Below are positions 1 through 10,700 of a DNA stretch of 64,000 bases, one piece after another (position 1 is the first letter of the stretch; each line of letters opens with the position of its first letter). The notes under the pieces were generated by a model that did not search any database, was not told where the DNA came from, and worked only from the letters and a program-made list of their open reading frames with translations. Both the position numbers and the translations under genes were made by a program. Source of the DNA: Spizellomyces punctatus DAOM BR117. Lineage: Eukaryota > Chytridiomycota > Chytridiomycetes > Spizellomycetales > Spizellomycetaceae. The stretch is from positions 1 through 64,000 of the forward strand of contig NW_015971554.1 of NCBI RefSeq assembly GCF_000182565.1, in the 5' to 3' direction.

Positions 1-2
1 CC

Positions 3-3000
3 CAGACCACCCAGGCCACCTACCAAGAAAGCAAGATCCATGTAGTAGAGGTGGCTCCATACTCTTTAAGTACCCCCAAAGGGCCAAGAATTCCCCAGAG
101 TCACTTGCTGACTGTGCAAGGTAGAATCCAAGGAATCCCAGTAACCATTCTCCTGGATAATGGGGCAAACCAACTCTATGTGTCACAGTCCTTTGTCAAG
201 AAGGCACAACTGGTGACTCATTCTCTCCCTGGAGCAGAAATCTCTATGGCTGATGACAGAAAGCACCAAGAAATAGGCTTTGTCAAAGGTCTTCAGTACT
301 CAGTAGGAACCTACACAGAACAGTCAGACTTTATAGTAGCCCCAATCAAGTTTGACTTGATCCTGGGTATACCTTGGTTTGCCTGGAGGAATCCCAGTAT
401 CAACTACAACAAGAACACTGGGACCTTCACCACCTCCCAGCACCCCAGAGTCAGATGGTTTGTTAAGCAGGCCAGCTCTTCCAACAAATCCCAGAAGTCC
501 AATCTTATCACCATGGTATCAGCAAAGATGTTGGCCAGAACACTGAAGAAGAGGACAGCAACAGCTTTTGCTGTGTATCTCAAGAACCCTCAAGATACCA
601 GCACCCCTCCAGACACCATGGATTCCAAAGTCACCAAGCTTCTTGAAAACTATCAAGATGTCTTTGCTGAAGAGCTTCCCCCAGGACTTCCCCCTGAGAG
701 ATCAGTAGATCACAGAATTGAACTCAGTGACCCCAACCAGACCCCCTGGAGACCAACCTACCACCTCTCTTCTTTGGAGTTAGAAGAACTGAGGAAGCAG
801 CTTTCAGAGCTTCTGGAGGCAGGCCACATCAGACCATCCAAGAGCCCATTTGGAGCACCTATCCTCTTTGTTAAGAAGAAAGAAGGTTCTTTGAGGATGT
901 GTGTGGACTACAGGGCTCTGAATAAAATCACCATCAAGAACAGATATCCCCTCCCTAGGATTGATGAGCTGATGGATAGGCTGAATGGGGCCCAGGTGTT
1001 TACCAAGCTAGATCTGAAGTCAGGCTATTACCAGATCAGAGTCCACCCAGAAGACATCCCCAAGACAGCCTTCAGAACCAGATATGGTCACTTTGAGTTC
1101 CTGGTCATGTCCTTTGGAATGACCAATGCCCCAGCCACTTTCATGACTTTGATGAATGATGTTCTAAGACCCTTCTTGGACATCTTTGTCATTGTCTACC
1201 TAGATGATATCCTCATCTACTCCAAGACCCCAGAAGACCACCTGGACCACCTCAAGCAGGTTCTACAAGCCCTTAGGCAGAACAAACTGTATGCCAACCC
1301 CAGCAAGTGCCAGTTCTTCAAGCAAGAAGTAGAGTTTCTTGGCCATGTAGTCTCACATGAAGGAGTCAAGCTTGACCCCAAGAAAGTGCAGACTGTTCAA
1401 GAATGGCCCACCCCTCAGAGTGTCACTGAAGTCAGACAGTTCATGGGCCTGGTGACCTACTTCCATAGCTTTCTGAAGGACCTGGCAGAGCAAGCTGCAC
1501 CATTGACAGACCTGTTGAGAAATGACAAGCCCTGGACCTGGTCTGAACCTCAGGAGAAAGCTTTTCAGCAGCTGAAGGATATGGTCACCAAAGCCCCTGT
1601 ACTCAGACCCTTTGACCCAGCCTTGCCTACCACTGTCTTCCCTGATGCCTCAGGCTATGCAGTTGGTGCATGGCTTGGACAGGATGATGGGAAAGGCATG
1701 AGACCAGTTGCCTACCATTCCAGGAAGATGGCCCCAGCAGAGACCAGATATGACACCAGAGAACAAGAGCTGTTAGCCATCCATGATGCCCTCAGAGTTT
1801 GGAGGCCCTACCTGGAAGGAACCCCCTTCAAAGTTATCTCAGACCACCAGCCCCTCAAGTGGCTACAGAACCAGCCCTTCTTGACCAGAAGACAAGCCAG
1901 ATGGGTCATGAATTTCCAATCTTTTGACTTTGAGATTGGCTATGGCCCAGGAAGACTCCACACAGTGGCAGACATCCTGTCTAGAAGACCAGACCTGGCC
2001 CCAAGATGCATCAAGTGCAAGGCCTTGGTGACAGCAGAGTTGAATGCTGTGACCCACACCACCAGCACCCTTCAAGAGAGATTGAAGACCAGTACCACAG
2101 AAGACCCAGAACTTCAAGAGCTCATCCAAGCTTTGGATGACCCCAGGAGACCAGAAGACCAGCAACAAAGGCTCAAGTACCTCAGCCATCAGGATGGGTT
2201 ACTCTATTTCCAGGACAGGATCTTTGTTCCTAGTGACCCAGACCTAAGGTTGAGCCTACTCCAAGAAACCCATGACACTCAGTATGCTGGACACTTTGGC
2301 ATCACCAAGACCCATGATGCCCTAGCAAGGCATTACTACTGGCCAAGGATGTACAAGGACATTAAGAAGTATGTCAAGTCTTGTGATTCCTGCCAGAGAA
2401 GCAAACCTAGTCAGCAACCACCAGCAGGCTTGCTGCAGCCCCTCCCAGTACCCAAGACCAGATGGAGCCAGATCTCCATTGACCTGATCCCTGACCTACC
2501 CATGACTTCCTCTGGTCACAATGCCATCTTTGTCATTGTTGACAGATTGTCAAAGAGAGGCCACTTCATCCCTACCACCACCAAAGCCTCAGCCAAGGAC
2601 CTGGCCCTGCTCTTCTTGAAGCACATCTTCAAGCACCATGGCCTCCCAGAAGTGATTGTATCAGACAGAGACACCAAGTTCACCAGTTCATTCTGGTCCA
2701 ACTTGATGCAACTCTTAGGCTGCAACACCCTCCTAGCCACTGCAAGACACCAGCAGACCAATGGACAGGCAGAGAGAACCATCAAGATATTGAAGATCTA
2801 CCTCAGAGCTTCCCTGGAGTACAACATGAAGAATTGGGAAGATCTTCTCCCCTTTGCTGAGTTTGCCTACAACAACAGTGTCTCAGAAACCACAGGCTTT
2901 ACCCCATTCTACTTGGAGAATGGCCAGCATCCCAGGACCCCAGCAACACCACCAGGAGAAAGCAATGATCTTGAAGCAACAGACTTCCACCAGTATATTC

Positions 3001-3512
3001 AGCAACTGCTTCAAGTAGCCAAGGATAACATGATACTGGCCCAAGAAAGACAAGTTCAGCAAGCCAACAAGTCTCTCAGCAAGGCCCCAAGCTACCCCCT
3101 AGGCTCCAAAGTTTGGCTGTCTAGAGAAGGTATCACCCCAGAAGAAGAAGCCCAGAGGCCAGCCCAGAAACTTCTTCACCCCTGGCTTGGACCTTACAGA
3201 ATCAAGGCCAAGGATGAATTTCAGAATTACACCCTGGAGCTCCCCAGCACCATGAAGATTCATCCAGTGTTCCATGTGAGACTCCTCAAGCCTTACTTGG
3301 ACCCCACAGAGGAGTTCCCTACCAGACCAGTACCCCCTGAGCCTGAGCCAATTACCAGCAAGGAGAAGAGTTTTGGGAAGTTGAGAAGATTCTTGACCAC
3401 AAGACCAGAAGGAAGAAGAATCTCTACCTCATCAAGTGGAAAGGCTATCCCTCCTCTCAGAACACCTGGGAACCAGAAGAAAGCCTCCTACCCCATGGCA
3501 GAGAAATCTTGA
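3..3512 (+). CDS. pol: Gypsy Pol polyprotein (partial; PR-RT-RH-IN)
   Basis: The frame is open from the window edge, so the true start lies upstream. Domains in order: aspartic protease with DNGA where DSG/DTG is usual (about 155-190); reverse transcriptase with YLDD at about 1200; RNase H (FPDAS near 1640, then REQELL, SDHQPL and a late Asp); integrase with an HHCC zinc-binding region (about 2260-2400) and the DDE core ([21 protein letters not shown]) from 2475 to 2780. It makes cDNA from the element RNA and integrates it. About 1,150 codons are open without a stop. All Arg codons I looked at are AGA/AGG, as the absence of CpG requires. The frame leaves the expected chromodomain frame near 3371-3377 and ends with about 45 unrelated residues. 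The protease Thr/Ser-to-Asn change may weaken activity. Confidence 0.93.
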   Translation, partial: QTTQATYQESKIHVVEVAPYSLSTPKGPRIPQSHLLTVQGRIQGIPVTILLDNGANQLYVSQSFVKKAQLVTHSLPGAEISMADDRKHQEIGFVKGLQYSVGTYTEQSDFIVAPIKFDLILGIPWFAWRNPSINYNKNTGTFTTSQHPRVRWFVKQASSSNKSQKSNLITMVSAKMLARTLKKRTATAFAVYLKNPQDTSTPPDTMDSKVTKLLENYQDVFAEELPPGLPPERSVDHRIELSDPNQTPWRPTYHLSSLELEELRKQLSELLEAGHIRPSKSPFGAPILFVKKKEGSLRMCVDYRALNKITIKNRYPLPRIDELMDRLNGAQVFTKLDLKSGYYQIRVHPEDIPKTAFRTRYGHFEFLVMSFGMTNAPATFMTLMNDVLRPFLDIFVIVYLDDILIYSKTPEDHLDHLKQVLQALRQNKLYANPSKCQFFKQEVEFLGHVVSHEGVKLDPKKVQTVQEWPTPQSVTEVRQFMGLVTYFHSFLKDLAEQAAPLTDLLRNDKPWTWSEPQEKAFQQLKDMVTKAPVLRPFDPALPTTVFPDASGYAVGAWLGQDDGKGMRPVAYHSRKMAPAETRYDTREQELLAIHDALRVWRPYLEGTPFKVISDHQPLKWLQNQPFLTRRQARWVMNFQSFDFEIGYGPGRLHTVADILSRRPDLAPRCIKCKALVTAELNAVTHTTSTLQERLKTSTTEDPELQELIQALDDPRRPEDQQQRLKYLSHQDGLLYFQDRIFVPSDPDLRLSLLQETHDTQYAGHFGITKTHDALARHYYWPRMYKDIKKYVKSCDSCQRSKPSQQPPAGLLQPLPVPKTRWSQISIDLIPDLPMTSSGHNAIFVIVDRLSKRGHFIPTTTKASAKDLALLFLKHIFKHHGLPEVIVSDRDTKFTSSFWSNLMQLLGCNTLLATARHQQTNGQAERTIKILKIYLRASLEYNMKNWEDLLPFAEFAYNNSVSETTGFTPFYLENGQHPRTPATPPGESNDLEATDFHQYIQQLLQVAKDNMILAQERQVQQANKSLSKAPSYPLGSKVWLSREGITPEEEAQRPAQKLLHPWLGPYRIKAKDEFQNYTLELPSTMKIHPVFHVRLLKPYLDPTEEFPTRPVPPEPEPITSKEKSFGKLRRFLTTRPEGRRISTSSSGKAIPPLRTPGNQKKASYPMAEKS

Positions 3513-3541
3513 AGGAGTTCCTAGCCCAGAAGGGAGCTTAA
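3371..3541 (+). pseudogene. Chromodomain module in the -1 frame of element A
   Basis: Reading one base back from the Pol frame at the TTTTGGG run gives a typical integrase-linked chromodomain: [25 protein letters not shown], then a stop at 3539-3541 just before the polypurine tract. Such chromodomains steer integration to marked chromatin. A one-base indel in or near 3371-3377 is the simplest explanation. The run T TTT GGG is not a canonical -1 slippery heptamer, so programmed frameshifting is possible but weakly supported. Confidence 0.85.
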
Positions 3542-3545
3542 TCTT

Positions 3546-3557
3546 AAAGTGGGGGAG
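3546..3557 (+). other. Polypurine tract of element A
   Basis: The run AAAGTGGGGGAG lies directly before the LTR start TGTGACAG. Its position and purine richness fit the plus-strand primer of LTR retroelements. Confidence 0.8.
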
Positions 3558-3760
3558 TGTGACAGAATTCTTCTGTCAGTGCTATAGTTATACTGGTTAG
3601 ATGTGGTTCCAAACTAGTGGTCACATGACTTTGCTGATGGTGTCAGCATTCATTGGACCAGAATTAGATAAATAAGCAGATTTAGCCATTTCTGGCTAAA
3701 TTAGATGAGTATCCTGACACACTGGCATCTGCCCCTTTCAATCAAGTGGCACAGTGTATT

Positions 3761-3968
3761 TAGGATGACTTGTCTCACTTGTGATTGGCTATAAATGGTG
3801 CAATAGGCTGACAAATAGTTTAGGATGATATGTATAAGATCTGATTGGTTGCAAATGGTGCAATAGGCTGACAAATAGTTTAGGATGACATGTATGAGTT
3901 GTGATTGGTTGCAAATGGTGCAATAGGCTGACAAATAGTTTAGGATGATGTGGGTGAGATCTGATTGG
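3761..3968 (+). repeat. 60-bp tandem repeat array with ATTGG boxes
   Basis: Three full copies of exact 60-bp period (3781-3840, 3841-3900, 3901-3960) plus partial copies on both sides. Each unit carries TGATTGG (an inverted CCAAT box) at its start and the shared core GGTGCAATAGGCTGACAAAT. The fourth ATTGG falls in the right partial copy. The array ends about 35 bp before the TATA box, where upstream activating sequences would be expected. Confidence 0.92.
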
Positions 3969-4003
3969 GTAGTTAGGATATAGCATTTGTCAGCCCCTTT
4001 GTC

Positions 4004-4012
4004 TATAAAAAG
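4004..4012 (+). promoter_or_regulatory. TATA box of the element A LTR
   Basis: TATAAAAAG downstream of the 60-bp array. The solo LTR has the same box at 6068-6076. Confidence 0.65.
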
Positions 4013-4107
4013 AGGACCTCTCTGAGGCCCCTCAAAGAAGAATAACAAGTAGTAACCAAGTCTTCCCTAGTTTTCTGTTGTCTTCTTGTCCCTGCTAGCC
4101 TGTTACA

Positions 4108-6480
4108 AAGAGCCACTGAAAATGGTGCCAAAGTTGAGTTTGGCAGCAAGGGATGCTGTATCAAGACTTCAGACAGCCAGGAGGCAATCCAGGGAACTCT
4201 AGGGGGCGGTCTATACATGTTTCATGCAAGAGAACATGCAAACATAGCCTCTGGAATGAGTTTGGACCTCTGGCATCACAGGTTAGGACATCTGAACATC
4301 AACAGCATCAAAATCTTGGCTAGGAACCAGCTGGGAAGCAGTCTGGAGGTCAAGAATCACACAGAAACATCACCATGTGAAGCCTGTGCCATTGGAAAGA
4401 TTACCAGGTGTCCCTTTCCAAAGGGAGAAGCAGCTAGAGCAGCTCTACTGCTGGGGGTGGTTCACAGTGATGTGTGTGGGCCCATGAAGACACCAAGTCA
4501 TGGTGGAGCAAAGTACTTTGTCACATTCATTGATGACAAGTCAAGGATGACGGCAGTTTATCTTCTGAAGGAGAAGAGTGAGGTTCTCAGCATATTCAAG
4601 GAGTTTGAGGCCTGGGCAACCAACTTCACAGGGCAGAAGATCAAAACTCTCAGATCAGACAATGGGGGAGAGTATGTGGGCGAAGAATTCAAGAAATTCT
4701 GCAAGCAGAAGGGAATTCAGCAGCAATTCAGCACCCCCTACACACCAGAGCAGAATGGTGTTGCTGAGAGGATGAACAGAACGCTGGTGGAAATGGGAAG
4801 GTGCATGCTGCACCACAGTGGACTCAGCTACAAGTTCTGGGGCGAGGCAATCATGACAGCGGTCTATCTCAGGAACAGGAGCCCCACTGCAGCACTCAGC
4901 AACCAATCCACACCATTCCAAGAGTTTACAGGCGGTAAACCAGATCTCCAGCACCTCAGAGTGTTTGGCTGCGTGGCCTACACTCATATTCCAAAGGAAA
5001 AGTGGTCAAAACTTGATGAGAAGGCCAAGAAGGCAGTCATAGTCGGCTACAGCACTCAGAGTAAGGCCTGCAGACTGTGGGTACCTAAAATAAACCAAGT
5101 ATTTCAAGGGACATCATTATTGATGAAAGCTTGATGTGGGAAGCTCAAAGGCAACAGAAGACATCACTGCAAGAAGACAAGATTGAGATTCCTCTGGGAG
5201 GGGAGCCTTCATTCTTGGGCAACCAAGAGGGGCTAGGGCTGGATGGAGAGACTCAGAGAAGGTCCAATGTCACACTAGAACGCTATGTCTGATTGAGAAT
5301 CAGATATAGGAATATGTCAAACTACCTCTGGGGAGATGAACAGTTGGCTGCAAGTGGGTCCTCAACCTGAAACTCAACTCACATGGGTCATTAAAGAGGG
5401 AGGCACAAGGCAAACCTGGTGGCCAAAGGGTACTCCCAAGTTGAGGGACTGGACTACAAGGAGACATTTACACCAGTAGTTAAGTGTGCCACCATCCAGA
5501 TATCCCTCACACTGGCAGCCATGGGGGACATGGAGATCTATGTGTGGAGAGAGGACATCTATGTGGACCAGCCAGAAGGCTTCACCACAACAGGAGGACT
5601 TGCTTGCAAGCTGAAGAAGAGTTTGTATGGTCTGAAGCAGGCTCCAAGTGCCTGAAACAAAGTCATTGACCAGCAATGGACTTCCACAGATATGAATCAG
5701 ACCATTGTGTAACAGAATTCTTCTGTTAGTTACTTTGTCTTTAGTTAGTCAGTCAGTAGTATCAGTAGTGTAGTAGTTTGGACTTAGAGATTTTCAGTGC
5801 AAGTCCATTAGTCTTAAAATGGCAGGCACATGTCTCTGAAACAAATGTTAGTAAGGAGGCAGGCCTAAAGGTTGATTTACCTAAATTAGGCAAGTCATAC
5901 TCCTGAAAGGAAAATGTGAGTCAGAGACACATGTCTGAAACAAATTCCCCTTACTGAGCTGCAGAAAATAATTTTTGCTGCAAAGATAAGGAGGATACAT
6001 TGTGACTCAGTAGTTTAGAAGTCTTTTCATTGGTTAGAGATAAAACTGAAGCCTTGGCATTTTTGTCTATAAAAAGGGAGTGTTCCCACACCCCCCTCTA
6101 ATAGAATAACCAAGTTTTCCCCAAGTCTTCCTAGTCTTCTTGTCCCTGCTGCCTATTGTTACACATTGACTCTACACCAATAAGCTGACTGGCATCTACC
6201 TTATCCACTCTGTGGATAACCTGATTCTGGCTTCAAGCAATGTTCAGCAGCATCAAGAACTCAAGAGGCTACTCAAGAACCAGTTCAAGATGGCAGATGT
6301 TGGTGAATTGGAATACTTCTAGGTATTCAAATCAGTAGCTACATGGCCAACAGAATCAGCTGGCTATCTCAGCAGCAGCACAGGCTTCAGATTCTCAAGA
6401 AACTCAAGATGGAGGACTCCAAACCTGTTGTGTACTGTTTGCATGCTCAGCCCACTTTTTCAAATGCACAGTTGTGCTCA
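4108..6480 (+). pseudogene. Ty1/Copia retrotransposon remnant (integrase and RT)
   Basis: The Copia frame is open directly from the element A junction. It shows the GAG-pre-integrase domain (LWHHRLGHLN near 4270) and the integrase core (HSDVCGP, TLRSDNGGEY, PEQNGVAERMN) to about 5130. After a frame break comes RT N-terminal sequence (GYSQVEGLDYKETF near 5425, KKSLYGLKQAPS near 5620). The solo LTR at 5708-6163 then interrupts RT. RT resumes with TGIYLIHSVDNLILAS, where the YxDD motif has become SVDN, and fades near 6480. There are several frameshifts and stops, including TAG near 6320. I counted only 10 CpGs in the remnant, all between 4207 and 5281. Ends are approximate and no Copia LTR was recognised. 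Confidence 0.88.
5708..6163 (+). repeat. Solo LTR (456 bp) with CATTG target duplication
   Basis: Runs from TGTAACA to TGTTACA and is flanked by a perfect 5-bp direct repeat, CATTG at 5703-5707 and 6164-6168. It interrupts a Copia RT frame, so it is an insertion that recombined down to one LTR. The ends and the TATA region resemble the element A LTR, but the 60-bp array is absent. An imperfect direct repeat (CACATGTCT...GAAACAAAT) occurs at about 5827 and 5929. No CpG is present. Confidence 0.93.
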
Positions 6481-7077
6481 GTTTCCTGTCACTGTTTGGA
6501 AAGAGGAGTAAAGCTAAAAAGAGTACAATATTATATATTAGGTTCTTCTTTATAAATATGTATTAAAGTGAAATCAGTCCTGAATATATAGAAAAGGACA
6601 TCATTAGGTCAGGTAGAATGTGCAACTTACATTATATATTATATTAAAATTTATTTTTTAGTATATAAAGGGCAGCAAATATATATAAGTATTATTCTTA
6701 ATTACAGACAATAATTCTGATACAACCATACAACTTACACAACCTATTCACTGTTCAGTATAGCAGAAATATAGCAGCATTTATATTACTAAATTTGATA
6801 TTATCTCATCAGATTTGTGTACTTTTTATTACAATATACTTAATATAGGAAAGGTATCAGAAATAGCCTTAGAATATCAAGCTATCTATTAAAATATTTC
6901 CCTGCAACACAGCTTTTCCCCACATCATCTGCTGGTGCTCAATATACCATGGTTATTCCTCCAATAACTTGAGGACTTCTATGTGTTATTCCTCCAATAA
7001 CTTGAGGACTTCTATGTGTTAGCTAGTGAGGAGTTTCTGAGAAAATGATACAGAAAACAGAATGGGAATAAGGGTAT
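6481..7077. other. AT-rich stretch without recognisable gene
   Basis: Very AT-rich, with no CpG and no frame that resembles a protein. It is probably decayed repeat sequence. Element B is inserted at its right end. Confidence 0.6.
6952..7020 (+). repeat. 33-bp direct tandem duplication
   Basis: Two identical copies of a 33-bp unit starting GTTATTCCTCC at 6952 and 6985, plus a few bases of a third. It is a recent local duplication. Confidence 0.9.
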
Positions 7078-7677
7078 TGTAGCGGATTTTTTGTTGGTAG
7101 ACTACGGTAAAGACGACTTGGGTCTCCTAGCAGGTTATGTGGGTGGCCGTACTAGGAATCATAGTCTCCGAATCCTTTCTTTGGGCGTCGGTAGCGACTT
7201 GGGGGCGAGAGGCAAGGAGAGTCAGTTAGTTGTGAACCGAGCAGGATTTAGAGGCTTCGGTACGGGTGATCAGGCCGTTGAAGCGCTCTGTTAGGTTCCT
7301 GTTAACCTAAGATTGGAGTTGAGAAGCGAGTTATGGGGATTTTGTGTCGCTACGGCTTCTGCCCCCAACTTATTTTATTGAATACATCCTTTTTATACAA
7401 GATTCTTGGATAAACTGTTAAACTAAACTAAACTAATGGGTGTCGCTGCACCGCAACTGATTTATTGGTGGCGGTACCAATCTCTTCCTTTTCCGCACTG
7501 GCTCGGGCCTCCACAGGTTGTACAAGGCATGCTGAAATCTAATGCGCCAATTGCCATTCTCCGAACCAGTTTTTTTGGTCGCGGTAACCCAATCGGTGGA
7601 GTTGGTCACGCGATTCGTGCTTCCCGCGTCCGATTTGGGCTTACTCGCGATCTCTCGAAGACGTCCTCGTTGTTACA
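7078..7677 (-). repeat. 3' LTR of element B (600 bp)
   Basis: Runs from TGTAGCGG to GTTACA on the plus strand (5'-TGTAAC...CTACA-3' in element orientation). A TATAAAAA box in element orientation lies at 7390-7397. Confidence 0.94.
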
Positions 7678-7688
7678 TCCCCCCTTTG
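7678..7688 (-). other. Polypurine tract of element B
   Basis: On the minus strand this reads CAAAGGGGGGA and ends exactly at the 3' LTR start. Confidence 0.8.
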
Positions 7689-7734
7689 AAGAGCCAACGC
7701 ACCGGTGCTCCGAGCGGGGGTGTTGGGACATCAA

Positions 7735-10700
7735 TTACCAGGTCGGTACCAGATCTGTGGGGTCCGCTTCATCTGCATCTTGGTTCACGACCCAGATGAT
7801 ACTGGCACGGCCACCGACGTTGCAACAAAACCAGATTTGATCTGTTGCGGTACGAACGATGGTACCCGGGGTCACGTCGGGGCCAGTTCTGGTTACGTAG
7901 AGGGCCGTAAAGGTCTCCGCGGCCCTTTTCAGGTTTGTCGCGCGGAAATGGTACTCCGCGTGCTCGTGATGTCGGGGTCTGGTGAGCCTTGCAGAGGCTT
8001 CCGCTGCGTTCGCCGTCCTTAGGAGCACCGTCCTAGCTGCTTCAATGATGGCGGACGCAAACTCGTGGGTGTCGTCGTTCGGCCAATCGGTGAACGGAGC
8101 CATTTTTCGGCTTCCCGCCTCGTGTTGGGGAACCCCGCGGTCAAGCCAAGCGGCGCACGGAGCTGGGCGCCCTCTTTTTCCGGGTTTTTTCGCGTCGGCA
8201 ACTATTCCAACCACTGCTTCACCACCATCGGTGGCCTTGCTGTAGGGGTCCGCAATGTGGTTTGTGAGGGGCTGGCCCACCGCATAAGGTTTCGGAGCGT
8301 CGACTCCCAGCCAAAACTCATGCCCTGGAGTCTGCAGCGGCACGTTGGGGTTGGTCCGAAGCTGATGAACCCAGGAGTGAACCCAGGTAGCGATCGCAAC
8401 CCCAAGGCAATCCAGCACGCCCTCGGCCTCGAAGTCGCCCGAGTCTTCCTCCCAAGGGTAGCCGGACATGTACGTGGAGGGTACGCTCACTCCTGCTTGT
8501 CCTCTGAGATCGGTGTTCATTGTGTTAGAAATGGAAGTTTTAGTTTCGGTGTCGATAGAAGGGGTTTGCGAAGCAGAGTGAGTGTGTAAGGGAAGTAGGT
8601 CGTGGGCGGTTGAAGAAGAAAAAAGAGGGGGAGCGTGCAGGGGCGTCCTTTTAAGGTTGTCGCCGGCTGATTTTGACAGCTCAGACGCGCGTAAGCGTGA
8701 TCGGGAGGCTTGGTGTGGCGTTCTCGACTGGTGAGGTAAGCCACGCAAAACTGGTTTTCTTTCTGGTGAGAGGGCGTGATTATCATGTGAGCTATCGTCC
8801 GGATAAACCGCGAAGCATTGGTGGTCGGAAGCATAAGCCGTATCTTCCAGGGCGTCGCCTGCAAGGCTGACTACCAAAGAGTCCTCTACTAGTGTGCTAG
8901 TGGGAGCTCTGGATCTCCAGTACTCTTCTAAGGCTTCGGAAGCCTCTGTTAGGGCTTCCTCTGGTTCCCAGGTATCCTCATGGGGTGGGTATCCGGACCA
9001 ATGTATTCGAAATTGACGTTTTCCGCGCCTGGTTCGATGGTCTACTATCGCTTCCACTTCAAACTCGCCATCTGAAGCGTCAGAATCCTCCGCTTGTGCT
9101 TCCGCAACCTTTTCCTCAGTTTCGGCGTCGACAGGCTTCTGGTACGGACGTAATTTCGATATGTGAAACCATGGATGAAGTCGTCTCATCTTGTCTGGCA
9201 GTTTTAACTCATAGTTGTCACGGAGAGGGTTACAGTCGGTCACCGTGACTGGTCCCAGCCATTTCGGAGCGATCTTGGACTCATACCCTGCTAGGTTTTT
9301 CGTGCTCAGAAGCACCTTATCTCCTCTCCGGAACTCCAAATGTCATCGCGATAAATCATAATATCTTTTCTGCGAATCCTGGGCTTCGATCATCAGATCT
9401 CGGATAAGGATGTTTAGGTCACCGAGGTGTTTACAGAGCTCCTCCGCATCTGCATTTCTGGTTTCTGACGGCCTTTCGACGATGTCCACCAGTGGATTGT
9501 GGGGCTCATAGCCTAGGTCCATTCTGAATCGCGTCATTTTTGTCGCCTCATGTACTGTATCGTTGATAATGAATTCCGCAACTGGAAGAAAGGTGTCCCA
9601 GTCGTCTAATCGGGTGTTGACCATTGTGGTAAGGACCTGCAAGACTGTTGCGTTGTCTCTTTCTGATTGTCCATCACCTTGAGGGTGGTAGGCTGTGGTG
9701 AGCTCTTGATTAATCTTTAGGTTTTTGCAGACCTCCTGCCAAAATCGACTCGTAAATTTGGAGTCGCGGTCCGAGATAATGGTCTCCGGGATGCCGTGCA
9801 ATGGGGCGTAGCGCTCTATAAAGAGTTCCGCGACCTGAATAGCTGTCGCAGTGCTCTTGAGGGGCCATACGTGGATCCTCTTTGAGCATTTACATGCTAT
9901 TAACCAAAAGGCGTCGTACCCTCTGGAAGTAAGTGGGAGCTTGGTTACGAAGTCAGTCGTGATGACTGTCCAGCGTCCCGGAGCTGGTGGTATGGGTTTC
10001 AGCAACCCCGGAATCAGTTGCGGTACCCTTTTTGAGTGTTGACAGGTTTCACATCCTGCGCAGTGTTTTCTGAAATCTTGTGCCATTTTTGGCCACCAGA
10101 CTTGCGCTGCAGCTCTAGCGTAGGTTCTTTCGAATCCGAAGTGTCCTCCCCCCTCATGAAAAAGCTTGCGCACCTCAGGGGTGCAAGCAGGGGGCACGTA
10201 AAGGCGCCAAAGGTCTTCGGAGACTGAAAAACGGTGCCACAGCAGGTTATCTGCACGTTGCCAGTCCTGAAGAAAGCGCATGTCGGTGGTAGTGTACGTG
10301 TCGGGGCTGGTCTCCCATAGAAGGGTGCGGGCCTGTTGGGCGATGGGGTGGAGCGGGCCGGTGAGGCCAGCATGGATGGCGGTGATGAGTGCGGGCTGTA
10401 ACGCCAAACGAAAGATGGCATCTGCCAGTGTTGAGGAGGGTGCGGGACCGGCTGGCGGGGTGCGCGGCCGTCGTCCTTTGCGTTCCGACACCCATATTTC
10501 GGTCGCGGTAGAGCAAAGAAGAGTTTCCGCGCCAAGTAGCCGCAAAAGTGTATCAGCAACTATGTGGAAGCATCCTGGTTTGTGTATGATTGTCATCCAT
10601 TCGGACCAGTAACTAAGATCGAGGGCCCAGCGGAGGAGCTTTCGGTTCTCGCCTTTGTATTTGGCGAGCCACAAAAGAGCTCGGTGATCGGTAATGACCA

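Larger units (their letters stand above)
1..4107 (+). mobile_element. Ty3/Gypsy LTR retrotransposon A (5' part outside window)
   Basis: The 3' part of a chromodomain-type Ty3/Gypsy element: protease, reverse transcriptase, RNase H, integrase, a chromodomain in another frame, a polypurine tract and a 550-bp 3' LTR. The 5' LTR and gag lie to the left of the window. The right edge abuts a Copia reading frame that is open directly up to base 4108, so A was inserted into that Copia element. Reading every line by eye, I found no CG dinucleotide anywhere in these 4,107 bases, although G+C is roughly half. Confidence 0.95.
3558..4107 (+). repeat. 3' LTR of element A (550 bp)
   Basis: Begins TGTGACA and ends TGTTACA, imperfect inverted termini. 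Just inside the start is the short palindrome GACAGAA-TTC-TTCTGTC. It holds a 60-bp tandem array and a TATAAAAAG box at 4004-4012. Both ends match the solo LTR at 5708-6163, so the two belong to related families. No CpG is present. Confidence 0.9.

Noticed and set aside
3780-3970. CRISPR-like repeat array
   Set aside because: The units are adjacent 60-bp copies without unique spacers, inside a fungal LTR.
3701-4218. Repetitive minus-strand frames over the 60-bp array
   Set aside because: The repetition comes from the DNA tandem repeat, whose period is a multiple of three, so open frames arise by chance.
7436-8022. Plus-strand open frames across the element B LTR and internal region
   Set aside because: They repeat in both LTRs and lie opposite the real pol frame; there is no protein-like pattern.
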